Shown: in pieces, positions 1 through 10,529 of the stretch
Numbering within the stretch: the stretch's first letter is position 1
Layout of the letters: the number at the start of each line of letters is the position of its first letter
Assembly: GCA_025201765.1 (NCBI GenBank)
Contig: MU623340.1
Span: 496,001-560,000, forward strand
Direction: 5' to 3'
From: Daldinia sp. FL1419
Lineage: Eukaryota > Ascomycota > Sordariomycetes > Xylariales > Hypoxylaceae
DNA length: 64,000 nucleotides
Notes under the pieces: model-generated
Told to the model about the DNA's origin: nothing
Databases searched by the model: none
The model's input: only the letters and a program-made list of their open reading frames with translations
Translations under genes and position numbers: made by a program

Positions 1-246
1 ACACACATAACAAGGGAAGCAGAATGAATAATATCACTCGAAATCAATCGGCATGTAGCAAGACTGGATGGAGGAATCAATCGCAAACATAGAATGGCGT
101 GTCGGGAAATCATATATAGAGTTGGTATTTGTGTGCATTCTTTGTGGAAAGTCAAGAGTAATAATATTTATATACATTTTATATGTCGACAGTTTATATA
201 TATCAATACCAGTATCATAGCTTTTAAAGACGGATTGACCATTTGT

Positions 247-290
<44 letters not shown>

Positions 291-1031
291 AGGATCAGAC
301 TCGCATTGTTAAGCGTTAACGTCACGATCTATCTGCTCGGGTTAGAATGCGAGGTCCTATAGGATTTGAGGCCTACGAATACTATGCAACATTTACCCAT
401 GAGAGACCAAGCCATTAAGTCCACGTGTAAACCAGTTACTTAACAATGGGCAGGCGCCAGTGGAATAGGAACAACTCTAGGATCTCGTAGTTCAAATATG
501 TGTATATTCATCCAACCTAGGCATATAGCGCAACTTAGGCTCTACGACCGCCAACCGCATTTTAGTAAAGAGTTCAGCACATATAGACGAGACTGCTTCA
601 AGTGATGGCGACGTAGGGAATACAACAAACAGTAAAAGCAACCATCAGGGCTCTCTTTGATCCGCATACAACTTCCCTCCATAAAGGGGGGAATATAGCT
701 AGCTCGGTGCGCACTTCTAGTCGAGTCAGACCACGGTTATTACCAATTCGATTCGTCGCGCTGGCAAAAACGCAGTGGCCGACTTGAACTACGCGCTTCA
801 AGATTTCGTCATATGATTGCTGGGTTTGGACAGGTAATGGGACATTGGAATGAGAGGTTAGAGTACTACTTACCTTGCCACTTACGAATACTAGGATATA
901 AAGAAATGCGCATGCTTGAAGGTACTGATATCGGTGTGTTTATCGTATATACCATATATACCGTATATACTAAGTGACAGAACGTACCCCCTTTCCTTTT
1001 TACTTTTTTAACTTCGATTCTAGATCAGGGT
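1..1031. other. Gene-free left edge
   Basis: No convincing gene is visible. The stretch holds an ATG trinucleotide repeat (247-290) and an AT-rich alternating block near 945-972 made of three related TATATACC/TATATACT units. The short open frames here have no recognisable domain. The right part is the 3' flank of the RIO1 gene, whose stop lies at 1032. Confidence 0.6.
247..290 (+). repeat. (ATG)n trinucleotide microsatellite
   Basis: About 14 uninterrupted ATG units. It lies in a non-coding context; the short open frame running through it (poly-Met) is an artefact of the repeat. Confidence 0.95.
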
Positions 1032-2718
1032 CTACCTGTTTTTCCTAGACGTGCTAGCTACTAGGCGTTTCTTGAGATGCTTTGGCATCTTGTCTTTCCG
1101 CTTCTCAGCCTTGGCCTCCTTGACGGCTTGTTTGCGTTGCTATGCTTCGTTAGTAACTGTTGTGATCTTCGTTCTTGAACGGTGGTAGAATATCGTGTAG
1201 TGTACAACATACCTTCTTCTCGTCCTTGTCCTCGAACCGTTTTCCTCGCGGTGTTCCCTTGGCGAATCTCTCGTCGTCACTATCAGCGTCGCTATCGAGA
1301 GCTGCACCTTCGTCCGACTCATCTTCTGAGCTTTGGTCTTCCGGCTTTTCTACAACCTGATCTGCTAAGAGGTTCTTGTAAACGAGCTTATCTCCCTCGC
1401 CTTCGCCAATCTTCTCCGCATCCTTCTCGATGTCGTACACCTGCTCTAGAGTCTGGGGGATATATTGATTTCGGAAGACCTCGTTATCGACCTCCAGCTC
1501 GGCTGCGGCCGCCTCATCGTGAGCGGATGGCGCTCTCGAGGCGTATAGCTCTTCTATCGCTTCCGATAGTTTTGGCTCTTCCACCGCACCCTCCGACTTG
1601 GTAATGAAGTCGAAGATGGTCCGGTCAGATAGCGTATCAACTTCTTGTCTACGGAAGAAGTCGCCGGTATTCTTGATGTCCATTCGAAGGAACTCGAGCG
1701 ACCGAGGATGGTCATGCTCGACACTTTGAGATACATCGATAATATAGAGTTGTCCGTCGTGATAGAGGATGTTGTACTCGCTCAAATCTGCGTGTACCAA
1801 TCGGGTAACCTGGTACATACGTCGCATGATACCCAGGAGTTGAATATAGAGCTTTCTCCACATCTGCTCTTCGTCGCGAGGTATGTTCGCATCACGTAGG
1901 CGCGGGTATGCGTATCCCTTCTTATCTCCGAGGAAGCCCATCACGAGAACGTGGAGCTTGAGTTGTATGGGTTCAGGGCAAGAAATGCCGGCGGAATGTA
2001 TTCTCCGCAAGTTACGGAATTCCTTTTCTGCCCATAATTTAACCATCTTCCTGCTGTTTCCCTTGTCTGCCCCGGACCGGAAACGGTGTTCGCCAGTGAT
2101 GTACCTCTCACGGTCCTTGAAGCTCAATATGGCCGTCTTGTAGACCTTGACAGCACGGTGGACGGGTGGTCCGTCAAGGTCTGGGTATGCGATAGCACCG
2201 TATACGTTGGCCTCTTTACCCGTACTAATTGCGCCGTGTATCTCGCTAACTACGCCGCGATTGATCATCTGGTAGAGAATCATGCGCGTCCTCTGATCGA
2301 GGACCTGCTCGCTTGTAGCTCTATCGGCCTTGTCCTTCTCGCGGCCTTGTGTCTCCTTGACATCGTCTAACCGTATCTTGGCCGCATGTTTTGAGAGCGC
2401 AGCGATCTGGTCGTCTACACTGGCGAGTGTGTTGGCGGCGGGTTTCTGTTGATTAGAGTGTAGGGGTCGTTGTCGGTTTAAATTTCGCGACAAATCTGGT
2501 TCGCCGTCTGGACCGAGGCCATCGTCAAAATCGTCGTCCTCATCGAATACGGAGTCTAGGTCGTCGTCGTCTTCTTCTTCTTCTTCGCCTCCAACTTGTA
2601 CGACACCGTCAGGTAGACCTCTGGGAGTTTCCTGGCTCGTTGCTTCGTTATTATCATTGGCGCTGGGCGCATGAGGCGATTTCACATCTGGTGTCGCGGC
2701 GGCGTTTTCGACCTCCAT
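1032..2718 (-). CDS. rio1: RIO1-type atypical serine/threonine kinase
   Basis: This is a RIO1-family kinase/ATPase, which in yeast acts in cytoplasmic maturation of the 40S ribosomal subunit. There are two exons, 2718-1213 and 1139-1032, and the intron (1212-1140) has GTATGT, TACTAAC and TAG signals, giving 537 aa. The start is the ATG at 2718 in a CACCATGG context; the frame stays open further upstream but only from a GTG. Visible features are an acidic N-terminus (residues about 45-72), the RIO P-loop STGKEANVY (165-173), the lysine of AVKVYK (191), the catalytic HADLSEYN (D311, N316) and the metal-binding Asp of IIDVSQ (328). The C-terminus is acidic and then Lys/Arg-rich, and the basic tail is encoded by exon 2. 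The fold, motifs and length fit RIO1 rather than RIO2, because no winged-helix domain precedes the kinase. Confidence 0.95.
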
Positions 2719-3817
2719 GGTGAAAACTTGAGAAAGTGTTTGCGACAGCGCTGTTGGTAGATGCACGCGGGTTTTCTTTCGTTGGAGTAGTTATCAATTT
2801 GAAATCTTCTTATAAATTTGTAACTTAAGGTAGTTAGATAAATTGAAGTTACTGGGACTATTCGTCACTAATAACTTTTCGCACCTATGCCTCGATTAAA
2901 ATAATAGTACGGCACTAAGTCAAGATGATGATGATAATGGTAAAATTCCAAGTTATCGATAAAATAAATAAAATAGCCCTTTTGTCAAACGCTCGGGTAG
3001 AAAAGGTACCAAAGTCTATAATTCTAGAAAGTGACACACAGATGCACAACCCCACCCAGCCCGCCACCAAATCCGACACCACGGCCTTATCTTATCGAAC
3101 CCAAATACGCCAGGAAAGTACCTAACAATTTAAGGTTAATTAACAGGTAGGTACCTACTGTATTAAAGTATTATATTTTTATTAAACTCACTTCATAATG
3201 ACAAGAGGAAAAGAAAAAAAAGAAAAAGAAGTATGAGGGCATTAGGGCTCGATTATATAATTGAAATTCCCATTGGAAAAAGAGGGCAAAGTTGAGGGTC
3301 ATATTTACCAAGAGATTGAGAGAACCTCTTTGGGCGGCATTTATCTACACAAACCTTGCTTCCAATTAGGGCACGACGCCACTAGGTACCTAATTCAGCT
3401 ATCTTAGTACATGTACCTTTGTACTCGATACCTATGTATACGGATGCTACCCTATAACGTTCCTATTCTATTAATTTCCCCTATTATTTTCCCCAGACTT
3501 CAACATTATACCGGCTCCTCACAATTTATTCGATTCTTATCAACCCCCGCTTCCCCCAAGGTTACAATGAAATCCTCCAGTGATCGTCGAGCCTCGGCTT
3601 GCCTTTTTTTTCATCAGCTTGACAGCAAAATGATTCGTTCACCATCTAATATGGCGACGGCCAAGAAACAAGGCCTATCTGCAAGCCATCCTGCACGTAG
3701 AATTTGTATATAGATATAACGATAAGCCAGCCGCCATATATAGTAGTATTATGCCTCGCTGATCTCGATTTCTGTTCCTGCAGATATAATACCAATAGTG
3801 ATTAATTGGCTACCGTG
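2719..3817. promoter_or_regulatory. Divergent intergenic region between RIO1 and the GH20 gene
   Basis: About 1.1 kb between two divergently transcribed genes, so it should contain both promoters. It is AT-rich, with an A-rich tract near 3208-3230 and TAGGTACCTA-type motifs near 3146-3158 and 3384-3394. No protein gene is supported. The frame at 3411-3713 is a plain ATG frame without a recognisable domain and probably overlaps the leader of the GH20 gene. Confidence 0.5.
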
Positions 3818-6108
3818 ATGGTGTTTCTTCATATATACTGCCTGTGGCTAACCACATTGCTCAACGGTTCGTTGACGTTACGCTACGATCGAGTCTCATC
3901 AGATTATAAACTGACGTCTTCTAAGTTGTCCCTATTACTGCGAGAACTATTGGAATACCCGCTGTTCCGTTTACTGTATCTAACGACGAGACATATCCAA
4001 TTGAATCCCTCAAAGGAGTATTGGTAGACTCTAAATATGCCGGAAGCCGGGATGAGACTGGCGAGACGTTGATTCCGCCAAGTCTACAAGACTTTGCCAA
4101 AACATTTGTAGAGGACTTACAGAGTATCTTGGGTATTGATGTGGATATCTCCGTCGGCGACGAGGCTACTCCAGATACTATATTCCTTACACTTGGTGAT
4201 CCCGGCAAGTATACTGATGCCAGCGGTTCCCAAACTGCGGAAGGGTACACACTCTCGGTCGATTCCTCAGGGGCTGTTATATCTGGTGCCAGTCCATTGG
4301 GCGTATGGTGGGGTACGCGAACTGTCTTGCAGCAGGCAGTTCTCTCAAATGGTACCCTACCCTACGGGGAAGCAGATGATGCTCCCGGATGGAAGACTCG
4401 AGGCATGATGCTTGACGCAGCTCGGCATTATTATCCACCAGAGGCATGTCGAGGTCCAATTCTACATGAATCCGAGTAACTGGCTAACAGAGTCTAACAG
4501 TTTATAATCGAACTTTGTTCCTATATGAGCTTTTTCAAGCAAAACACATTCCAATTGCATCTAAGTGATAACCTTTATAATAATGTCGACTTATACACTA
4601 GAGAGCAATCTTTGGAACTATACGCTAGATTCCGCCTATGGTCCGACTCCGAGGAATTGGCTGGATTAAACAAGTACAAGAATGAATCTTATACTCGAGA
4701 GCAATTCGAAGAGATCCAATCGACTTGTGCTTCTCGCGGAGTCACCATCATCCCTGAGATCGAAGCCCCAGGCCACGCCCTAGTCATCGTGCAGTGGAAG
4801 CCCGAACTAGGCCTAGAGGGCAGGCTCTCCTTACTGAACATCTCCCATCCGGACTCGATCCCTACCGTGAAAACCATCTGGAGCGCCTTCCTCCCGTGGT
4901 TCCATTCTAAAACGGTACACATCGGCGCCGACGAGTACACCGGCGACCCGAACGAATACAACCGCTTCGTCAACGAAATGGCCGACTATATCCTCCAGGA
5001 GTCCAATAAATCGATCCGGATATGGGGCACCTTCCCGCCTAAGCCCGAGTACAACAACGTGTACACCGACGTCTCCGTTCAGCACTGGGCCTTCTTCGAG
5101 GATAACCCGTACCACGACTACATCCAGCACAACTACTCCGTGCTCAACTCCGATGACACGTACTATACCGTGCTGAAGTGGTCGGGTAGCTACCCGCAAG
5201 TCGTCGACGTGCCGCGCACCTTCACCGGGAACCCCGCCGCCGACGGCGGGCCGTGGCAGCCCTTCGTCTTCGACACGCGCGACGCAAGCAACAACCCCGC
5301 GCCCTCCGACCCTTTCGTCCTCGGCGCCGTAACACCCCTCTGGAACGACTACGGCGCCAACGCGTCCGTCTACTCCGAGGCGTATTACGCGTGGCGCGAC
5401 GGCATCCCCGCGCTCGCGGACAAGCAGTGGGGAGGGGACTTGTCAGCGGCCGAATTCGCCACGGCGTTCGCGGCTCTACAGCCGGTCGCGCCCGCGCAGA
5501 ATCTCGACCGCGCGATACCGAGCGTGGGAGTCACGGTGTTTAATTACACCTCCCGCTCCGTGCCGCAAACCCCGTACCCGACGCATCCCGGCCCGTGGGC
5601 CGATACCACCGTCCTCGACAGCTCCGGAAACGGGTACGACGCTGTAGCGAACTGTCCCCTAACCGCGAACACCACCGTCTCGATAGACGCATCGTGCGCC
5701 CTGACCACGCCGCTGTCCTCCAAGGGCCGCGATTACACGCTCTCCCTGCACTTCCTCATATCTTCCCTCGACCCCCATACCCCGGACACCACGCTCCTCT
5801 CCGGCCGGGACTCCGCACTCCTACTAACCCCCAACATCACGCTTCTCGCCTCGGGGAACTACTACCGCCTAAATACCACCCTTCCCTTAAACCAATGGAT
5901 AGACCTGGACCTCATCGGACGAGGGAACCAGACTTTCGCCCGCGTGGACGCCGGGGAAGAACAGGAATTTCTGGCTGTCTTGGGCGTGAATGGCGTGTCC
6001 CTCGTCTGGACGCCCGTTGCGATCGAGGCCCCGCTGGAGAAAGTCGGCGGCGAGGGCGCGGGGTGGACGGGGGAGATATCGGCTATGAGTTTGAGGGCGG
6101 AGGCTTGA
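3818..6108 (+). CDS. Secreted glycoside hydrolase family 20 (beta-N-acetylhexosaminidase-like) protein
   Basis: There are three exons (3818-3866, 3926-4443, 4501-6108), giving 724 aa. Exon 1 encodes a hydrophobic signal peptide (MVFLHIYCLWLTTLLNG). Exon 2 holds the N-terminal GH20b-like domain ending in GWKTRGMMLDAARHYYPPE. Exon 3 continues with FIIELCSYMSFFKQNTF and the TIM barrel. The catalytic pair of GH20 enzymes is visible in HIGADEYTG (D333, E334). After about residue 540 comes a LamG/concanavalin-like C-terminal region starting near DSSGNGYDA. Such enzymes remove terminal GlcNAc from chitin oligomers or glycans outside the cell; the exact substrate cannot be read here. Intron 1 (59 nt) uses GTTCGT with a CTGAC branch. 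Intron 2 (4444-4500) has a GC donor (GCATGT). GC content rises strongly in the 3' half. Confidence 0.88.
4444..4500 (+). other. GC-AG intron in the GH20 gene
   Basis: The reading frame needs removal of exactly this 57-nt stretch: PPE codes up to 4443 and FIIELCSYMSFF resumes at 4501 in phase 0. The donor is GCATGT instead of GTATGT. The acceptor is CTAACAG, with CTAAC elements just upstream. No GT donor nearby keeps the frame. Confidence 0.8.
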
Positions 6109-6520
6109 GGGTAGGAATATTAAGTATATATATATATGTGGTGGTCTGATATGGGTTACTATTTATACCTCCTATAACTATATATCGCTTCAGGATACAT
6201 GGGTTGATCTGAAAATATATCAATGGGATCTTGATATATACCTCTTACAATGCTTATTTAGGTACCCAAGACATACTCCATCTATGGGGTTAATTTATGT
6301 AGGAAATTAGATGACTTAAATCAATCAATACATTCTTCTATCACGAGAAGATCAACTAATGTGGTGAAGTTTCCTTTTGTTTTATTTGGTTTCTGTTGAA
6401 GAGATGAGAAATTCAACTCATTGTGGTGCAGCTAATTTGCACTACATGGGACAGTATCGTCATCTTCATCTCAGGATCATAGGACAAGATAGTACAAGAC
6501 CTTTCAAGATCCACCCGCCC
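6109..6520. other. Convergent 3' intergenic spacer
   Basis: The 412-bp spacer lies between the stops of the GH20 gene (+) and the tRNase Z gene (-). It is AT-rich, with TATATATATATG just after the GH20 stop, as expected for two facing polyadenylation regions. No gene is seen. Confidence 0.6.
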
Positions 6521-9361
6521 TCACTGCTCATCCTGCACTTCCTCAAACAACTTCTGCAGGGCGGGCAAGAAAGCCTGAGCCTTCCTGAAGTCGCCCAGCT
6601 TAACGCGCATATAATCAAACGCCACGAGGACCACCTCATCCAGCCGCGCCTTCTTGCGCTGATCGGCATCCGGATCGGCGCGGATCTCGAGGTTCTCCTC
6701 CATGATGGGCACCTTCTGGTATCTTTGCGAGAAATGCGTCAACAGGACCCTCCTCGCGCCCATGCGACGACCGATACCGATAGCCTCCGACATAGTCGAG
6801 TGCTTCTTCGCGATCGCGTCGCCCCGGAGTTCGTCGTCGAACGTGCTTTCGTGGATAAGCAGCGTAGCTCCCTGCCCGATACGCACGAAAGTGTCGGACG
6901 GCCTGCAATCGCCCGAATACGCGACCTTGAGACCAGACGGGAAAGTAAACACCGTTGCCAGAGCGCCGACACAGTGCTGTACGTAGCAAGCGTCAATCCG
7001 CTGCACCCCGAAGGCTTGCATTTCCCTCTCCGAGAATTCGCGAGGTCTATAAATTTTATCCTCCAGGCCACCAAGCCTAGGATCCCATCTGTCAAAAATG
7101 ACGGTGACGAGACGCTTAAAACCAAAGTCCTCGACATCTGCGTATTCCCGCAGCCAGTCTATCATGTGCGTATGAGACGCGACGAAGAGCTTAGCGGAGG
7201 GGTCCGATCGGGTCGTCTCCTCGTGCCATGCCTTGATAACGGAAGCAGTGCCCAGGTGATGATCCGCGTGGAGATGGCTGATCCATATGCCCTTAAGATT
7301 TCGCAAGACTTCGGGTAGCTCGTTGCCAAAAACGCGTCTTAATTGGCCAATTGTGTTCTCGCCGCAGTCAAACAAGTAGTTACCGTATCCCGGGACACGA
7401 AGGAGCGTAGAAGAAACGTTGCGGTACTTTGACGGTAGAGCAGAGCCAGTTCCCAGAGGAATTATCTCTGCATCCCGGTTCGGAATATCAGATTCGACTT
7501 TTTCAACTTTGGATAGGAACTCAGGATCCGAGACTCTTGCCTTGGCTTTTCGAGCCATCTCCAATACTTCATCGTTTAGATTTGCTCTAGCTAGATCTTC
7601 GATTTTGGGGAATGGAACGATCTTGCTATCTTGGTGGACGTACTGGGGCGCGAATTGCACCATCTTCCCAAGCTTGGTACTCTCGTAGATAGGAGAGGTT
7701 TCTGCTGTCGAAACATTCGATATTGAGACCTCATTATCGTAGATAGGCAAGTAGAAGCGGTCTGGGTCGATGCACCGTAATTTGAAAGTCTGAGCTGCGA
7801 CCGACTCAAACGCGATCCTGTTCGGGCAAGTATCCGGCGAGGACACAATGTGTTTAATTTCTGGCCTCTTTTGCATAAACTCTTGTAACTGGGGCTCATT
7901 CACGACCCCAGGGCCAAGGAGCCAGTAGATAACGTGGAGACCGCTCATCAAACTCTCGTTCGACCATTCCGTACGGTTAACAAGCGCATCTATATAAGAA
8001 GCGTCTGGCAAATCGACGACAGCAAAGCCATTCCCGGGAACGTTCGCTCCCAAAACCATATTTGGGGTTACTACAACGCCGTCGTTACCCACTACACTCT
8101 GGCCGGCTGTAAGGAGCTTGTAATCCTTTTTAGGTACGCCATGTTTTTCAGCTTCTTGTGGGTTGAACTTTCCTCGCCGTTCATGCGTTTTGAATATATA
8201 ACACATGGATTGGTTCGAGGGTTTCGTGCGCGGCAGCTCGTGTACCATCGCTCCGGGCCATGGCTGACGTACTAGTACGGGTATGTCTGGTACCTCTACA
8301 CCATTTTCTGGTAAGGGACCCGTATATACCTGAATGTGGCCTTTGTCATCCCGGACGAATAGTTTTGCAGGCAGCTTCGCTTGATGCAAAGTAGTTTCTA
8401 TTAGCGCATCCATCTTCCAGTCCGAGTCAAACATTTGGGTGACTACGGTTTGGACCAACTTTCTATTCTCTTCGTCGTCCAGACTATACTGTCGCTCGGA
8501 TGCTCCCGTGAACTCATCATGCGTCCGCTTCCTAGGGCTGGTCGACGGAGTCGTCGTGGATTGAACAGGCATATACCACACCTTGACATTGCTATCTTCC
8601 CAATCCGGGTTTGGCTCTTGTTGTTCGATCAAGCGAGGTTCTTCACGAACCTCGTGGGGGTCCAAAGGTAGTCCTTTCCTGAATATGAACCTACGGGCTG
8701 TTGCAAGCAAATGTGTCAGATTCTTGCCTCCGTGAATTCTAAGCCTCGGCATAGCAGGATCGTTAAGTGCACTATCACGAACTTCAGACCCCTTCTTCTT
8801 ACGTTCCTTAAGGTTTTGTTTGAGATGGTCCACCTTGGAAGCGAGAGTATCGGCAAGAACGAGGATAGTTCCCAGAAGGCCGCCGGCATTATGCCAGTTG
8901 ACCAAGCCAGTTACGAAAACATCTTCGACCTTTTGTATACCAACATTCCGCTGGGCAGTAGCGCGTTGCGTGCCTTCAGCAATGGAGCCGATTATGTAGC
9001 GCCTATTGTCGAAGTGAAGCAACAAACATGTGCCGTGTGTGTCGGCGGTTGGGGTCGCAATGACCTGAACATAGCTCAACATACCGATTTCCCTCTGGAA
9101 TAGCTGGCGTGGCTGAGGCGGAGAGGTCTTAAACAGTAGAAATCTAGCAGAGAATTCCTGGTCCCTATGCGATCCCCGTAGCAGAGTGAGGTTAGGTTCT
9201 TGAAAGAGAGCAGTCGGTAGAGGTGATTTTGCAAAGACAGGATTTCGAATAATGCCCTCGCGGTTTTGAGGCAAGATCAACAAAGTATGTGGGTTGGAAC
9301 TCTCTCGAAAAGGGAAAGACCACCTTGGGATCTTGATACCAAAAGCATTACGATGGCTCAT
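6521..9361 (-). CDS. trz1: tRNase Z, long form (tRNA 3'-end endonuclease)
   Basis: A single-exon gene of 946 aa, the usual size of eukaryotic long-form tRNase Z (ELAC2/Trz1), which cuts the 3' trailer from nuclear and mitochondrial pre-tRNAs. The N-terminal half is the degenerate metallo-beta-lactamase domain (YIIGSIAEGTQR near residue 120, VEDVFVTG). The C-terminal half is catalytic, with GTGSALPSKYRN, the metal motif HLHADHHLG (about 696-704), SGDC (about 817) and LLTHFSQRY (about 886). The first ATG adds about 92 residues, rich in Arg, Ser, Phe and Pro, before a second Met (MLSYVQVI) where the conserved domain begins. That extension may be a mitochondrial presequence, with the second Met giving a nuclear form. 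The stop faces the GH20 gene. Confidence 0.95.
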   Translation of the reverse strand: MSHRNAFGIKIPRWSFPFRESSNPHTLLILPQNREGIIRNPVFAKSPLPTALFQEPNLTLLRGSHRDQEFSARFLLFKTSPPQPRQLFQREIGMLSYVQVIATPTADTHGTCLLLHFDNRRYIIGSIAEGTQRATAQRNVGIQKVEDVFVTGLVNWHNAGGLLGTILVLADTLASKVDHLKQNLKERKKKGSEVRDSALNDPAMPRLRIHGGKNLTHLLATARRFIFRKGLPLDPHEVREEPRLIEQQEPNPDWEDSNVKVWYMPVQSTTTPSTSPRKRTHDEFTGASERQYSLDDEENRKLVQTVVTQMFDSDWKMDALIETTLHQAKLPAKLFVRDDKGHIQVYTGPLPENGVEVPDIPVLVRQPWPGAMVHELPRTKPSNQSMCYIFKTHERRGKFNPQEAEKHGVPKKDYKLLTAGQSVVGNDGVVVTPNMVLGANVPGNGFAVVDLPDASYIDALVNRTEWSNESLMSGLHVIYWLLGPGVVNEPQLQEFMQKRPEIKHIVSSPDTCPNRIAFESVAAQTFKLRCIDPDRFYLPIYDNEVSISNVSTAETSPIYESTKLGKMVQFAPQYVHQDSKIVPFPKIEDLARANLNDEVLEMARKAKARVSDPEFLSKVEKVESDIPNRDAEIIPLGTGSALPSKYRNVSSTLLRVPGYGNYLFDCGENTIGQLRRVFGNELPEVLRNLKGIWISHLHADHHLGTASVIKAWHEETTRSDPSAKLFVASHTHMIDWLREYADVEDFGFKRLVTVIFDRWDPRLGGLEDKIYRPREFSEREMQAFGVQRIDACYVQHCVGALATVFTFPSGLKVAYSGDCRPSDTFVRIGQGATLLIHESTFDDELRGDAIAKKHSTMSEAIGIGRRMGARRVLLTHFSQRYQKVPIMEENLEIRADPDADQRKKARLDEVVLVAFDYMRVKLGDFRKAQAFLPALQKLFEEVQDEQ

Positions 9362-9667
9362 GAGGTTTGACGCCGGATGAGCCTATCAAGAATGACTCTT
9401 ATAGCCAATTCAAAGCGCATGTAAATTGCGTATAAGTGGAACAATTGAACCATGCCGAGATTTGCATCCTTTTTTTTTATTTGGTACCGATTGATCAGAA
9501 ATTATTTCTTATCTTATCTTTCAACCTCCCACCATTCTGACGTAATAGGTACAGAATTATCTATGCAATAGGTATAACTAGGTCCAACTGAAACAAGACC
9601 GTATCTACCGTATCTATCTACCGTATCCTCCAAGTCTTACCATGTACCTAGGTACGTAAATAAACTC
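9362..9667. promoter_or_regulatory. Upstream region of tRNase Z
   Basis: The 306 bp lie between the tRNase Z start and the 3' end of the next minus-strand gene. They contain a short T run (about 9471-9478) and the perfect 12-bp palindrome GTACCTAGGTAC at 9644-9655. No gene is seen. Confidence 0.5.
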
Positions 9668-10529
9668 CTACGGCGCCGGACTCGCGACTACAATTCCCGA
9701 TAAAGACGTAACCTTGATATTACTTCCTCCTTTACACCAACACGTACCGACCTTCTGTCCGACTACTCCCTTCTCATTCCACTAACAACCAGTTAGCAAC
9801 GGACAACCTCCAAGTGTAAAAAGGGGAATTGGACATGTTAGGTAACGCACAACGCAGCCGATATCCTGGCGCTTTTGAGTCCAATTCAGCGAGTCGCATA
9901 GCGTGAGACACTCCTCGAGCGAGTTCACTACCAACGACGCCTGGTCTGTTCCCGTTAAATCGCTGTTGCAGTAGACGTTGTATTTCTGGGTTTTGCCCGC
10001 TATTACGCTGCCGCTCCGGCCTGGACACTGGGATGTCTCGAAGGCGGTTGGTGTTGCTATCGCTATCGTGTCGGTGCTGCTACTAATAGACGTTGATCTG
10101 CCGCCTGAAGATGTAGTCGGCGGAGGGGCAGCTTGTGCTGATGAAGAAGTGCCGCTATTGACGACTTCGCTATTTGCCGAAGCGACTGAGTTCGGTATTA
10201 GAATCACCATGCTTACTACGGCTGTCTGTCATCGTCTAACCTGTGTCGTGAGCCCCATCATTACCCCTTAGTCCCAAGCCCAACCCTGTGCCCAAGCCGA
10301 GCGCCAGCGCTACCGCAGAAAACAGAACCACCAGTAACCAGAACGTAGGTTTCCTTAAGCCGGCTATCTCGGCCTGTCGGGGCGGTTCGGCGACCTGTGA
10401 TGGCGCGACGTCGTAGTTCTTGTACAGGTAATAGGGCGAATGGTAGGTCGCGGGGGCTACCTCTGGTGCCGAAGAATCCGTATCGAGCTCCGGGGCGGTA
10501 CTCGGCGTAGCCTCTATCGTCGAGTCCAT
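9668..10529 (-). CDS. Single-pass membrane protein with Cys-rich apple-like ectodomain
   Basis: I propose three exons (10529-10265, 10185-9851, 9781-9668), giving 237 aa. The N-terminal part is a Pro/Ser/Thr-rich cytosolic segment, then one transmembrane helix (about residues 66-86, FWLLVVLFSAVALALGLGTG), then a Ser/Thr-rich stalk. The ectodomain has seven Cys, including YNVYCNSDL, EECLTLCDSLNW, DIGCVW and GTCWCKGG. Many filamentous ascomycetes carry small type II proteins of this design (PAN/apple-like end), and their function is not established. Intron 2 (9850-9782, GTGCGT donor, GCTAAC branch) is supported by the ending GTCWCKGG that it brings into frame. Intron 1 (10264-10186) is supported mainly by frame. 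If intron 2 is not removed, translation stops 23 codons later and the last Cys pair is lost. Confidence 0.72.

Noticed and set aside
4021..4525. GH20 locus as a pseudogene split into two frames
   Set aside because: A 57-nt GC-AG intron with a CTAAC branch restores the frame exactly and no other lesion is present.
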